From NCBI GenBank assembly GCA_964020085.1, contig OZ026597.1, positions 2,655,694 through 2,719,693 on the forward strand: 64,000 nt of DNA, written 5' to 3'. Every line of letters starts with the position of its first letter. Positions within the stretch are counted from its first letter, which is position 1. Under the pieces are notes generated by a model. The model worked only from the letters and a program-made list of their open reading frames with translations, was not told the DNA's origin and did no database searches. Source of the stretch: Micromussa lordhowensis (Eukaryota; Cnidaria; Anthozoa; Scleractinia; Lobophylliidae). A program made the translations under genes and the position numbers. Shown piece after piece: positions 1-11,151 of this stretch.

Positions 1-584
1 ATTTTTCTCATAGTACATTTTCCAAAGCAACTTTACGCTCTGAATTAAAACTCCATTTCATGTGCATATAGGTACTGTTCAATTTGCTCGCAAACTCAAG
101 GAGTCCCCCTGTAGCGCAGAGCCTACATTACCGAGCTTTGGTTCGCAAAGGCATGGTTCAGACCCCATAGTGGGAACTCCGATAGATTTTTTCTCATCTT
201 TGTGTGGCATTCAATTTCCCGTCTTCCTATAATCTTTTTGTTTTTTGGTCCAACCAAGCTAGGAGTAAAAACACCTTTTAGAAAGAGGACATCAAACCTG
301 GCTGACCGTAAAATATGCACCTCTAGCCATGTCATCTATGCTTTAAGCTGCGCTTTATTAGCTTGCATCCAATAGGAGAACACCTGCCAAAGTACGGATC
401 TTGATTCCGGGAAGGTCGTTTTGTTTTGGGAACCATTTAATAATGGACTTCGAAAAAACTCTATAACTTAGGCAAGGTCTTTCATTTTTCTCATAGAACA
501 TTTTCCAAAGCAACATTACGCTCTGAATTAAAACTCCATTTCATGTGCATATAGGTACCGTTAAATTTGCTCGCAAACTCAAGG

Positions 585-662
585 AGTCCCCCTGTAGCGC
601 AGTGGCTACATTTCCGAGCTTCGGTTTCGAAAGGCATGGTTCAGACCCCATAGGGGGAACTC
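585..662 (+). repeat. tRNA-like (Pol III promoter-like) box in tandem unit 2
   Basis: The stretch TAGCGCAGTGG fits the tRNA A-box and can form a D-arm with GCTA. GGTTCAGACCC fits the B-box at 10 of 11 positions. CCCCC and GGGGG at the ends can pair as an acceptor stem. The anticodon arm is poor, with a stem of the TTTCCG/CGGAAA type and an oversized loop, so a working tRNA is unlikely. It looks like the head of a tRNA-derived SINE caught in a tandem array. Unit 3 (1068-1145) is equally good; units 1 and 4 are degraded. Confidence 0.6.
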
Positions 663-1067
663 CGAGAATTTTTTTTCCATTTTTCTGTGGCATTCAATTT
701 CCCTGTCTTACTATAATCTTTTTTTTTTTGGTCCAACCAAGCTAGAAGTAAAAACTCCTTTTAGAAAGAGGACATCAAACCTGGCTGACCGTATAATATG
801 CACCTCTAGCCATGTCATCTTTGCTTTAAGCTGCGCTTTATTAAATTGCATCCAATAGGAGAAGACCTGCCAAAGTACGGATCTTGATTCCGGGAAGGTC
901 GTTTGGTTTTGGGAAACATTTAATAATGGACTTCCAAAAAACTATATAACTTAGGCAAGGTCTTTCATTTTTCTCATAGAACATTTTCCAAAGCAACATT
1001 ACGCTCTGAATCAAAACTCCATTTCATGTGCATATAGGTACCGTTAAATTTGCTCGCAAACTCAAGG

Positions 1068-1145
1068 AGTCCCCCTATAGCGCAGTGGCTACATTTCCGA
1101 GCTTTGGTTCGGAAAGGCATGGTTCAGACCCCATAGGGGGAACTC
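1068..1145 (+). repeat. tRNA-like box in tandem unit 3
   Basis: Same A-box and B-box pair as in unit 2, with acceptor-like CCCCC/GGGGG ends and a cleaner TTCCGA/TTCGGAA arm. The copy B equivalent is 45391-45468. Confidence 0.55.
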
Positions 1146-1650
1146 CGAGAATTTTTTTCAATTTTTGTGTGGCATTCAATTTCCCTGTCTTACTATAATC
1201 TTTTTTTTTTCTTGGTCCAAACAAGCTAGGAGTAAAAACACCTTTTAGAAAGAGGACATCAAACCTGGCTGACCGTATAATATGCACCTCTAGCCATGTC
1301 ATCTTTGCTTTAAGTTTCGCTTTATTAGCTTGCATCCAATATGAGAAGACCTGCCAAAGTACGGATCTTCATTCCGGGAAGGTTGTTTTGTTTTGGGAAA
1401 CATTTAATAATGGACTTCGAAAAAACTATATAACTTAAGCAAGGTCTTTCATTTTTCTCAAAGTACATTTTTCAAAGCAACATGGCGCTCTGAATTTAAA
1501 CACCGTTAAGTTTGGTAGCCAAGTCAAGGAGTCCCCCTGTAGACCGGTGGTTAAATTTCCGTTCATTGGTTCGGAAGGGCATGGCGTTAAGCCCCTAAAA
1601 GGGGACTCTGCGTACTTTCTTACATATTTGTGTTTTATTGAATTTTTTTT

Positions 1651-1917
1651 GATGAACACCGGTATTCAGCAATCGGCAAGCACTTAAAGAACAACCGTGG
1701 TCTGGAAACCATTGGCCACCTTACCAACAACTTTTCCGTTTTAAAGAAGTGCAGCAGAAAACTGGACTGTCTGATTTATGAAATGTTATTCATAAAGAAG
1801 AAATGTCCATGCTTGAACACACAATCAGACTCCATACGCGCAAAACTACTTAAATTTGTCACTTTCTACGTGCATATTGTACGTTTTATCGCCTTGCACG
1901 GATATATTAAGTTGTAA
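1651..1917 (+). pseudogene. Penelope-like element, C-terminal GIY-YIG-region relic
   Basis: An 89-codon open frame without a start codon ends in TAA at 1915-1917. It carries the pattern seen at the C-terminus of Penelope-like retroelement proteins: EHR-SAIGKHLK, then VLKKC, KLDCLIYEMLFIKK, and LNTQSDSIRAKLL. The reverse transcriptase and the catalytic half of the GIY-YIG nuclease are absent. It abuts the fourth 483-bp unit. A hammerhead-like hairpin follows at 1934-1972, as expected near the end of such elements. Identification is from motif memory. Confidence 0.75.
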
Positions 1918-1933
1918 AATTTTATTCTCTTTT

Positions 1934-1972
1934 CACTTGAAAATGATATCACTGGGTCATCGAAACGTTGTG
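1934..1972 (+). other. Decayed hammerhead-like hairpin
   Basis: Reads TTGAAAA, then an ATGA...TCAT stem, then CGAAAC. This is the order of a hammerhead core (CUGANGA, stem II, GAAA), but with C-to-T and G-to-A changes in the first block. It lies just 3' of a Penelope relic, where hammerhead motifs are known to occur. Probably inactive. Confidence 0.4.
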
Positions 1973-2146
1973 TAAAATCTCTTTGGCTTATTTTTATCAT
2001 TAGGTGTTTGACCGTAAAATATACCCTTTTTTTAAATTTTTTCTCTGGGATCCGGGTTTTAGTGATCGGATGTTTAGGATTTTTTATGCGTTCTGGGTTT
2101 TTTAGAGTTTTGTTTTCTGGGTTTTAGTTTTCGGGCTTTCCGAGTT

Positions 2147-2213
2147 TCAGTATTTCGGCGTTCCGGCGTTCCAGCGTTCCAGGGTTCCTGCGTTCCAGTG
2201 TTCCAGCTTTCAG
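2147..2213. repeat. GCGTTCCAG-type minisatellite
   Basis: About seven imperfect copies of a 9-base unit related to GCGTTCCAG. Copy B is 46470-46536. The overlapping minus-strand open frame with repeated NTGTQEPWNAGTPERR-like text is a by-product of the repeat. Confidence 0.8.
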
Positions 2214-3493
2214 TACCAGCCTCCCAGTGCGCCCGTCGGCTCCCTTTACACCAACTTGTAGAGGACAGTATTTTGAAACTATCTTCCAAGCGGCATAGTA
2301 AATTAAGGACCTATAAAAGACTATTAAGGTAAGGAACTATTGATTTCAAAGCAAACATAACAAGCTAATTGTGGCTACGTCTAAAAAATGCCTTGTTTGT
2401 GTCATTGTTCATTTCAATAATATGACGCCATTTGCAATTTTACCGAAGTTTGGTTTGTTGGTATATCAAAACAGTAGAAGATATCAGAAAAATGAAACGA
2501 TAACCTTACAAGCCCTCGTGATAGTATTGCTGGGAATTTTGAGATACAACCACATGCATTTTTGCAATGTTTTTTTTAGGCCGGGTTTGGCGTGAATTAA
2601 AAATGTCGAAGACGTTCTCTGCTAATTAGGCCGTGGTTTCATTAGGAAAGACACGATACTAAAAATATTACTATATCTTGGTAAAGGAAGGCCAACTGTA
2701 TATATTTATAGCTAGAGAAGTCCTGCTGTTGGATTTTGCTTGGTGCAAGGACTACATGTACGGTCTGAAAACAGGACAATTTCGAGCTCGCACGCACTAA
2801 TATTATTTTCATTAATATTTACACAAACTAACTTTATTTCACTTTACATGTAGGTAGTACCTATGGCTACCTTTAAAAACATTGATTTTTCTTTAATTTT
2901 TAGAGACATTCATTCTTAAAATGTGCCAGTTTTTTTCGTTTTTTTATTAATGCACTAATTATTATAGGTTGCCACCGGTAATTTTGGTTCATTTTGGTTC
3001 ATTGTTTCTCATGATAAGTCAAACTACATTTTTGAGTGGTTATAAAGCACTGGCCAAATGTAAGATACAGGTAGTCACAAGTAGCTGCAAGTTGAACTTG
3101 CATAGTGACTTGCATTGGGTGGCCAAATAGACTTGCAAGATGTTATTTTCCTCGCAAGTGCACCAAAGTTGAAAAAAATTTCAAGGCAGACATGTTTTGT
3201 ATTTTATTGGCTAATAACAGGTTAATGGATGTCACTCAACTTGCACTGACTTTGGTTAGGTGGCCAAACTGTGAAAACTTGGGTTGACTTGCATGCAAAT
3301 TTGATCTCGACCAAAGTGAGCACAAGTCATTGCAAGTGCATGCAAGGCCTGGCCAAACAAAGTCGCAAGTAGATCTAAGTTTCCAAATTGCCTAGATACT
3401 TGGAGGTCCATTAGACCAGGGCTTTACTTTCAGAATGTCGCTACTTTCAGCATTTGTAACTATGGTTCCCCATTTTGTCATGTTATTTCAGTA
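2214..3493. other. Non-coding stretch with a TTGCA/TGCAA motif cluster
   Basis: No convincing gene. Between about 3075 and 3370 the words ACTTGCA, TTGCAAG and GCAAGT recur at least ten times on both strands, a density that chance would not give. It may be an old foldback or MITE. The copy B equivalent is 46537-47816. Confidence 0.5.
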
Positions 3494-4517
3494 CAGTGGA
3501 ACCCTGCCTTATGGTCACCTCATTAAAATGGTCCCCTTGTTATTGTGCCACATTTTTTGTCCTGGTGAAATGTCCATACATTGTTTTCATACAAACCCTG
3601 TTAATGCAGCCAACCCTTTAATACGGCCATAGTTAGTAGCCGCCAAACTGCCACATTCTGAAATCCCAACCTCTATAATCCTTTGCAATCTTACCCTGTT
3701 TATTTGGCTACTCGGCCAGTTATTAGTTAATGGTTTAAACCTAGAAGTATCAGTAGTTAGTTTAGTGTGATCGTCCGGGTGAGGGTTATGTTCGTCTTTC
3801 CAATCTTAAAATTTTGTCTGAATTGATTGATGTTTCAAATTTTTTAAAGCTCTATCTGCATTCCTGATGCTTACAAAAGAGCAGTGGTTCAGAAAGGCAA
3901 TTGTGATCTATCTGTTACTTCTGTTAAGACATCACTCAGTTTAGACCACAGGCACCGTGGAGAGGGTGGGGCTGGGGGGGGGCTTTAGCCCTCCCACTTT
4001 TTTGGCTGATTAAATTATTATTTCAATTTTTTAGCAAAGTCTTACACAAAAAAGTTCATCGCGTTATTTTATGTCAAACGTGCGGACCTCAGAGGAAACA
4101 TTGCTTTTTCCTGATTGCTCCATTTCGATCCAAGAGTCAAACTTTAAAATTTCCGGGTGACTTTCTTCCTTTCTGTCTGTTGAGTTTAGCTTAGAAGTTA
4201 GCCAATATGATATTTTGTTAAAATATGAGGTTGTAATACGTTTTTTTCTTTGTTTTTCATTGAAAACAATTAAAAATTAACTTAATGTTAACGTTTTTTG
4301 GATGCATTTCTAGCCATTTCAGAAGAATAATATTTCAAATTTTCCCAGGCCCCCCTAGTTGGCCCCCTAGTTGGCTCACGCTTCCGCATTCGCGTTAGCC
4401 CCCCCACTTGAAAATCTGCTCCGCGGGCCCTGGACCAGTCATATAATTTGACCCTACCCTGTTAATACGGCCAAATTTTCATGGCCCACTGGTGACCGTA
4501 TCAACAGGACTCCACTG
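3494..4517. mobile_element. Tc1/mariner-pogo-like MITE (outer element)
   Basis: The ends are CAGTGGAACCCTG and, in reverse complement, CAGTGGAGTCCTG. The similarity runs about 28 bases (to GGTCACC), and each end is flanked by TA (3492-3493 and 4518-4519), the Tc1/mariner target. CAGTGG ends suggest the pogo/Tigger branch. No transposase is present. The internal words 'cctgttaatacggcc' recur near both ends. A second element is nested at 3949-4432. Confidence 0.75.
3949..4432. mobile_element. Nested MITE with 5-bp target duplication
   Basis: 484 bases. The left end CAGGCACCGTGGAG resembles the reverse complement of the right end, CAGGGCCCGCGGAGCAG. The flanks are GACCA at 3944-3948 and 4433-4437, a perfect 5-bp direct repeat. 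CAGG ends recall hAT elements, but hAT usually makes 8-bp duplications, so the superfamily is open. It has G-rich and C-rich subterminal runs and no coding capacity. Confidence 0.7.
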
Positions 4518-7500
4518 TAGATTACTGGTATCCATTAACAATCCTTTGTGAAGCAAGTGTAATGTTTGAATGAAGTGTTCTGTTCAAAATCATAACTCGA
4601 GGACATTGGGAAGGCTTCTTAATCTGGGGACCATTTCACTACACCATAAACATTTGTACAGTATCTAAATTTTTCTATTTCTTTTTTTGAACAGCTGAAG
4701 ACAAAATGCCTCAGGACAAGACACGAGAAGGATATTATCCATAAGGTTACTCTAGAATAATGATGTTTTTGCAATCCAGGACCAGGTAAACACTTGTGTT
4801 CTTATGCAATGATCAAATCAAAACTTAACCTGGTTCCTTCAAGGGAATTCCCCAAGGGCATCTCTACGGGTTACCCAAAAATTAAAATGCACCACTTTTT
4901 TTCCTTTTTTTAATTAATGCATTATTATTATAGGTTGCCACAGGTCAGGACCCAAAATAGTCAGGGAAATTTTTGTTTTTCAAAATCGGGAAAAATACAT
5001 GTAAGGAAACCATTTTGTACTGTACCTTGAAAAAACATAGGCACGCAGGGCGTGCAAGAGTTATTTTTCGGGCATTAAAAGCCCCTGGAGTTACTTGCAG
5101 CAATCAGTGAACTCTTAACAGTTATGATAAGGTTAATCCAACAAGTTTGTTTGATTACGATGTACAGTAAAAAAAAAAGAATTTGTTTCACCTTAGGAAC
5201 TGTGATATCAAGCTTACATGTAGATTACATTTATCAAGTTTGGTTTTAACAGTTGATCAGCAGCTTTGTTTAGTAGAACTACATGTACATGAAACTGTTC
5301 CCAGCAAGACAAACAGCTCTGTATTTATAGTAGCTAACAGTAAACGGCAGATTGGTGCTGATTCTGGATAACTTTTCTGACTCACTTTATAACAAGAACC
5401 AATTTAATTTATTTCAAAACCCATTTAAATGAGATTAGACATTATTGAAGGTGAACACCATGACCTACATGTATCGACTTGAAACAACCAGGCACATGCA
5501 AAACTGTACAAGTTTTATAAGACTCCATGAAATCCGCAGAGTAAACTTCCGTCAAGGTTCCTTGTCACATGACCCTTCCAAAAGCCTTCAGGAGAGCCTT
5601 TATTCTTGACAAAAAGTCCGTTACAGAAGAAAGTCTAATTTGCTACTTTATGAGAGACATAAGTTTACCTCTTTGAACCTCACAAGGAATCTGTTTCAAG
5701 CTTTAAAAGCAAAAGAACTACTATGTCGCCTCAAAGTCTACTCCAATTAATTTGCGGGTTAACTTTCTGCCATGAAGTCTTCAGGAATATTTGAAGAGTC
5801 TACCTGCCTCAAATCTCTGTTAAAAATTCCTATTTCAAAGAATTGCCATTAATGCAAGATGTTAAAATGCTGCTGGTCTTTAAAAATCATAGTAAACGCA
5901 GCATCTGCAGAAGAAGGCCAATATGGCTGTCTTAAAATCGGGATGAAATCTTCACACACGATTCCCCTTTACATTTTGTACAAACAGCAATTTGATTGGT
6001 TGCATTTAGTAGCCCCAATCTGATCGTGGTGGCATACATCTCTCACTCACTCATCTATTTGACCCACTCGTAACATACATGTAGCCCAGACCTGTTGACT
6101 AAGAGTTACTTTTTTACCAAAAAAAATAAATTAGAAACTAGACCAAACTACTGAACTAACTCTAAAACAACACGCTTTCAATTAGTGACCACCAAACTAA
6201 GAACAGACACTTCTTAACGTACACCAACAACTCACTCGTACCTTAAAAACACAAGTCACTAACTAAGGTATTTTTTGACCTCAACAGAACTTGAACATGA
6301 TGTTCTTCAATTCAACCATCCTCAACACAAACTTCACCAAACGTAAACCAGTTGAATCAGACCATAACTGATCAGTCACTGATTACTACCTTTTCATAAT
6401 GGCTTGACAGGTTCTCAGTGCATCAGTCCTTTCACACTAGACAAACTACTCAATGATACTTGTCCACTTTTTTTCTCTGTGGTTGGCAACTGGACAGTTG
6501 TTCCTTTGGGCACCTCAGACTGGGACATACACCTGTAATGACTTCCTCAATCCCCCCCCCAACCCCCCACTGTCCAATCTTGTCGTGATTCGATATTATT
6601 TCCCAGGGTTCCCCAGGTTAATGATTAGTTTTGAGTTGGTCATTGCATTCCTTGATGTAAACCAAGTTCTGCTTTTAATTTGAAATACCACAGACATGTA
6701 AATAATTTAAAATGCTTTCATTGACTCAATAAGTAAATTAGTTTTTTAAGTGGATAACATTTCATTTAATGGTTATGTTTTTTGTTTTACTGTATTTCCT
6801 CCTTGAAACCCCTGTTGGACTTCCTGATTTTTGCCCATACATGTATGTAAAAAGGGAAGCTATTTGGAAGACGGGCTTAATAGTAATGCACATGTAGCAT
6901 ATCAAAACTGCATTTCTCGGTTGAAAAGAAGATTTGGACTTTTTATTAGAATGGAAACTCAATATAATTGGTACGTCCAATTCAAAGTTTTTGGATTGTA
7001 CAAAACAATCACAGATGATCTGTATTTTATCATTGACACCACCAGAAAATTATGTCCTTTTTGACCTCAACTGGAAGGGCTTAGAAATTTATGACTGAAA
7101 GAGTGCTGAACGGCTGGTTCACTGCTGTACTGTAATAATTTATAATCACCTACCATATGAATCAAAACAGGAAAAAGAAAGAGATTGGGGCTCAGGGATA
7201 CTGGATAGAAATTGAAAGGAAATTCTGATTTAACACCCCTTCCTTCTCCCCTTCCAAAAAAATCAAGCAAACTGCAATTTTTTGTTGTTGTTGAAAAATT
7301 GTACTGGGCCAGGGCTTGGGTTGGTGTCCTTATACAGATGGGCCTGAGAATGAGTGGAAGAGATTGTTCTGTGATAATGTGAGAAAAGCAATGTACCCCT
7401 GATTGGTTTTCTCCTGGATTCTAGATAACATCCTGCCATTTAGGTCATTAGAATCAAAAACAGATTGGCATTGGAGTAATTTGGGGGAAGGAGAGAAGCT

Positions 7501-8014
7501 TACTACAACATGGCAATCTTGCCAGTTCAGAGGCAACAAAGTACATCTGTACATTGTATGCTTTCTTGCCTTCAGAAAAAAACTACAAAACTTCAATTCC
7601 TATTCTATAGTTGAAGGGTTGGAGATAGACTTTAAGGCAGGTTGTCAAGAAGGAATTCCATGGATGGGTCAATAAATCTTTACACAGAGATGGAGAGACT
7701 ATTTTTTTTGGGGGGGGGGGGGAAGGTGGGGCTGGACAGTATAATTCTGCTTTTATCCCTGATAGGGGTACTGAACAACAAGTAAAAATAAATTCTTTAC
7801 AGAGGGAGGAGGGCCAACTGAGGAAATACTAACAGTAATTTTTCATGAGTGTGAGAACACTTCTGAAAGTAGATTTGAGTTATCATTCCATTCATTCTTG
7901 TTCTACATGTGCATGTTTATTTTAAAATATTTCTGCAGTCCAATTGCAAAGAAATTTTTTTCCAAAATTTTCCTTTCTGTTTATTAAGGGAGAAGGTCAC
8001 TCCAAAAAGCTTAC
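4518..8014. other. Stretch without a recognised gene; possible 51-nt exon at 4695-4745 (+)
   Basis: AT-rich and mostly featureless. One candidate exon was seen: a pyrimidine tract and acceptor end at 4694, followed by 51 bases (17 codons, phase 0) and AAG|GTTACT, a weak donor. Other open frames (for example 6831-7064 and 7403-7675, plus) match nothing I know and overlap equally long frames on the other strand. Homopolymers include C runs near 6550 and a T/G run at 7700-7722 that differs by one base between copies. Copy B is 48841-52338. Confidence 0.4.
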
Positions 8015-8251
8015 TGTTTTTGTCTTCTCATGTGACGTCATTCCATCCGACTTGAAATTGGCAGGAAGCAGAAAACCCTGCAACTGACTTTGCATCACAA
8101 GGTCAGCAAAATGTATTTTTTCCAAGCGATTATCCACTGCACTATCTTCAATGCTATCATTTTGGATTCTGGAACATGTTAAGCCCAAAATAATACAGCT
8201 CAAGAGCATCCATAACCCAGAGTGGTAGTTAAAAGGCTTGTCAGAAGCCAT
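8015..8251 (-). CDS. Candidate first coding exon with signal peptide
   Basis: Reading the minus strand from the ATG at 8249-8251 gives 79 codons ending exactly before GTAAGC (8009-8014), a near-perfect splice donor. The peptide starts MASDKPFNYHSG, then has a hydrophobic run LWMLLSCIILGLTC that fits a cleaved signal peptide or membrane anchor. A polar, acidic mature part follows (SRIQNDSIEDSAVDNRLEK). The product would be secreted or membrane-bound. An in-frame upstream ATG at 8321-8323 exists, but starting there would bury the signal. No family is recognised, and later exons (expected at lower coordinates) were not identified. Without them this could also be a chance frame. Confidence 0.45.
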
Positions 8252-9404
8252 TTGGACAAAATCTCTTGGACAGAATGATGTCACAACAATGCGGCATGGC
8301 TGCTGATCATGAGTACTGTTCAAAGTGGCAGCAATTATGTCAAATTTTGGGCTTCTTTGGAGACGAACAGGTCTACACTTTAGAGACTGAAACCTTGGTA
8401 CATCGCTAAACTTTGTGCAAGGTTTTTACTAGCATTGACAAAATAAACACATTTATTTACCATTTCAAAACAACAAGCAACAACTGAAGAGACTTCATTT
8501 TGTGGTCAAATGAATTTTTATTGGCATGCTGAACAAAAACTCTGCTGTTGTGGCCACAGTGTCTTGATAAATTGATTGGCAAATTGATAATTGAGTAACT
8601 GCTAATTTTAAGACTCCTTATTAACTTAAGGACTGATTGATTTTAGCAGTGGTTCTTACGATTGACAACCAGAATTAAATTATTAAGTAACTAATGTTGG
8701 TGCTCTTTGAAAAGCTGTTTTACAAATTCTGTTGCCTGTCTGTAATTTTTTTGAAAAATTCTTTGTTTATGTTTATTGACATTATTATTCACATTCTTCT
8801 CTGAGGTGTTATCCACTTTAAACAAAATTAATGTATTTAGAATGCATGTTACTGTTTGCGATGTCTGGTAGTTTATATTTGACCTCTGTCTGGCTCTGCG
8901 TGTCTGTGGTATTTGTAGTTACTTTACAGTGGCCCATTGGTACAAATATGACTTCACCATTCAATTTTATTTCTTAACACTTATCCCTTCAGCATGAGTT
9001 TAAAAACAATACAATTTTCAAGTTACAGAAGTCTGCAAAATACTTGGAAAATATGACAACTGGCAATGAAAAAGTTTGAAACATTTTGTTTTGTTCAATC
9101 TGTAAATCACCAGTTAAGTGCAATTGTTGATGAAGTAAAAAATAATAGCAAGTGCACTTTGGTATTCAAAAGTTCTACAGGGCAGGGGGAGGAGTGTTTT
9201 CAAGTTCCAAAATGTCAATTGTCTATCACCTCAAAGAAAGGGATTTAGTTCGATTTATACTGAATTCCAATTAATTTGAAAATAACGCATTATTTAAATG
9301 AATTATTGAACAATAGAAAATGAAAATGGTGATTCCACTTTGCTATTCAATGGTTTTATCATTGGTATTATTTTTATGATTCGTATTAACAATGATTTAG
9401 TAGT
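8252..9404. other. Stretch without recognised features
   Basis: AT-rich sequence directly upstream of the signal-peptide exon, so any promoter for it would lie here. I see no clear TATA box, repeat or further exon. Copy B is 52576-53728. Confidence 0.5.
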
Positions 9405-9847
9405 ACATAGACAAGTAAAAACAAGCGATATAATCTCTCGACGTTTCGGCGACTTCTTGACGCCATTATCAAGGGTACAAATGAGAATAAAATTTAGCAA
9501 ATGCGAGATGAAGATCGAGATCAGTACGCAAGCACAATGACAACGACCACGCGGGTGCTGTCCCTGAGGACCTCCTTAGCTGTTTCAAAGTTCTCAAGAA
9601 ATGCATGAACAAATTTGATTGTCTTGTCAACGAGATGCTTTACATCAAACAATTAACACTGAGTTTGAACGTGCAAACTGATTCTATCCATGCTAAAGTA
9701 TTTGTGTAGCCACCCCTGCTATGTAAATCAGTTGTAACTCTTGATCTCGCATTGTTAATTTTATTCTCATTTGTACCCTTGATAATGGCGTCATGAAGTC
9801 GCCGAAACGTTGGGAGATTATATCACTTGTTTTTACTTGTCTATGTA
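9405..9847. mobile_element. Penelope mini-relic between inverted arms
   Basis: Arms of about 91 bases (9405-9495 and 9757-9847) are inverted copies of each other, and similarity continues inward to about 9515 and 9737. Each arm holds a hairpin of hammerhead order: TTGATAA, GGCG...CGCC, GAAACG. The space between carries only a Penelope C-terminal peptide relic (9536-9709). Inverted terminal arms around a severely 5'-truncated element match known Penelope insertions. Confidence 0.75.
9536..9709 (+). pseudogene. Penelope-like C-terminal peptide relic
   Basis: A 58-codon frame (stop included) ends in TAG at 9707-9709 and contains FKVLKKCMNKFDCLVNEMLY and LNVQTDSIHAKVFV. This is the same tail as the relics at 1651-1917 and 42830-43462. 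No start codon, reverse transcriptase or nuclease core remains. Confidence 0.75.
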
Positions 9848-11151
9848 TTATTTTGATGGAGTTCAAAACAGTAGCAATTTTTCAAAAAGATTTAATTTTC
9901 ATTTCTGCCAAACTCTCATTACTTTGACTATGCCGCTTCATCATGTACAATGACTTTTTGATGAATTTAGAAATCAAAATTGGGATTTCACTGTGTGATT
10001 CAGATATTTTACTTCTTTTTAAAACTGAATTCTCAGAACTTTGTTGAACTTTTGCTGAAGGGATAAATACAAAATAAATATCAATTGCAGTTGCATTTGG
10101 GTTGTGTTTTAAGTGAAGTCTCTTGACAAAACAATATGGGCCATTGTAAAGTTAGTGATATGAGGGTACAAGGAAATCACTGCTGAAATTCAATGTATGT
10201 TATAAAGCTCTCAGAATCACAAAGACGCATTACTTGAGGATATAGCTGTCTCTACATTTCAATAAAATACAATTCTTCATATTAATAAATTTACACTTAC
10301 AGAGAAAAACTTGGATACAGTTTAATTTGTAATTCATGTTAAAATATCTTCTTGAAATACTAGAAAATTTTTAAAATTATTTGAAAATTTACAATTACAA
10401 AGAAAATTTTAAAAATGCACTTAAATTCCTTGAGTCGTTGGATACTATTTAATCTCTAATTCATATTTTACAAAATTAATTGCCTTGAAATGTTGCAAAA
10501 TTCTGAAAAACTAGTTGGAAATTTACTATCACGATTTAAAGTTGCATTAAATTATCCAGTCGTTGTTTTTGTCATCCCGTTTGTAGTGCGTCTGTGTGGT
10601 TAATACCTCATTTCATTGCTGTATTTGTGGGGCACAAAATGTGCTTAGTTGCTCAGTTGGAAAATCAGTTTGACATCAACATCGAGCGAAATGGTCGCAC
10701 ACATTGTAATGAATTAGGTTTCAAATTCTAGGGGATTTTCAATCGTTCGCGCTTCTGTTAAATTTGGACAGCATAATTGGAGTTTACGATGTGAGACCTT
10801 TTTACACCTGTGAATTGTCTAGATTTCTGTAACCAAATTATAGCGTGACATACAAAGACTTGCATGTAAAGAGAAGGGCAAACTTATGTTAAAGTCGACT
10901 TCTTGAGCAACCAAGTACAGTTTGCATCTCTCAAATACTACAGTGAAAATGTGATAGAAGTACTTTGAGAGTTGTATGGCAGACATTTTTTAGCAGTGGT
11001 TTTCTTAAATGCAGAACTTGGTTTGTGGTTCTCTTATTCAGTGTAATCTTTTACGCAACTAGTCTCAATGTTTTTGATGGCAGCGTGACAAGTGTTTGTA
11101 TTGGGTCGTTTAGCATACTGTGTAACGAACAGAACTTATGCGAAACAGTTG
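9848..11151. other. Stretch without recognised features
   Basis: AT-rich. Around 10310-10560, phrases such as 'gaaatactagaaaattt' and 'gaaaatttacaattac' recur loosely, suggesting an old degenerate repeat. Nothing coding was identified. Copy B is 54172-55475. Confidence 0.4.

Larger units (their letters stand above)
1..1640. repeat. 483-bp tandem array, about 3.4 units (copy A)
   Basis: The same block restarts near 1, 484, 967 and 1451, giving periods of 483, 483 and 484. The first three units are very alike; the fourth diverges after about 60 bases and keeps only the tRNA-like part. Each unit carries one tRNA-like box (102-179, 585-662, 1068-1145, 1530-1607). Short open frames here arise from the repeat and are not genes. 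Confidence 0.95.

Noticed and set aside
585..662. Functional tRNA gene
   Set aside because: The A- and B-boxes are good, but the anticodon arm does not give a 5-bp stem with a 7-base loop and the unit is tandemly repeated; SINE-like origin is likelier.
2074..2289. Minus-strand frame with repeated Trp-Asn-Thr-Gly words
   Set aside because: Produced by the GCGTTCCAG minisatellite; there are no other coding signs.
7403..7675. 90-codon plus-strand frame
   Set aside because: An equally long minus-strand frame (7330-7596) overlaps it; neither has a recognisable domain.
8029..8040. TGACGTCA CRE-type promoter element
   Set aside because: It lies inside the candidate coding exon, downstream of the start codon, so it is probably coincidental.
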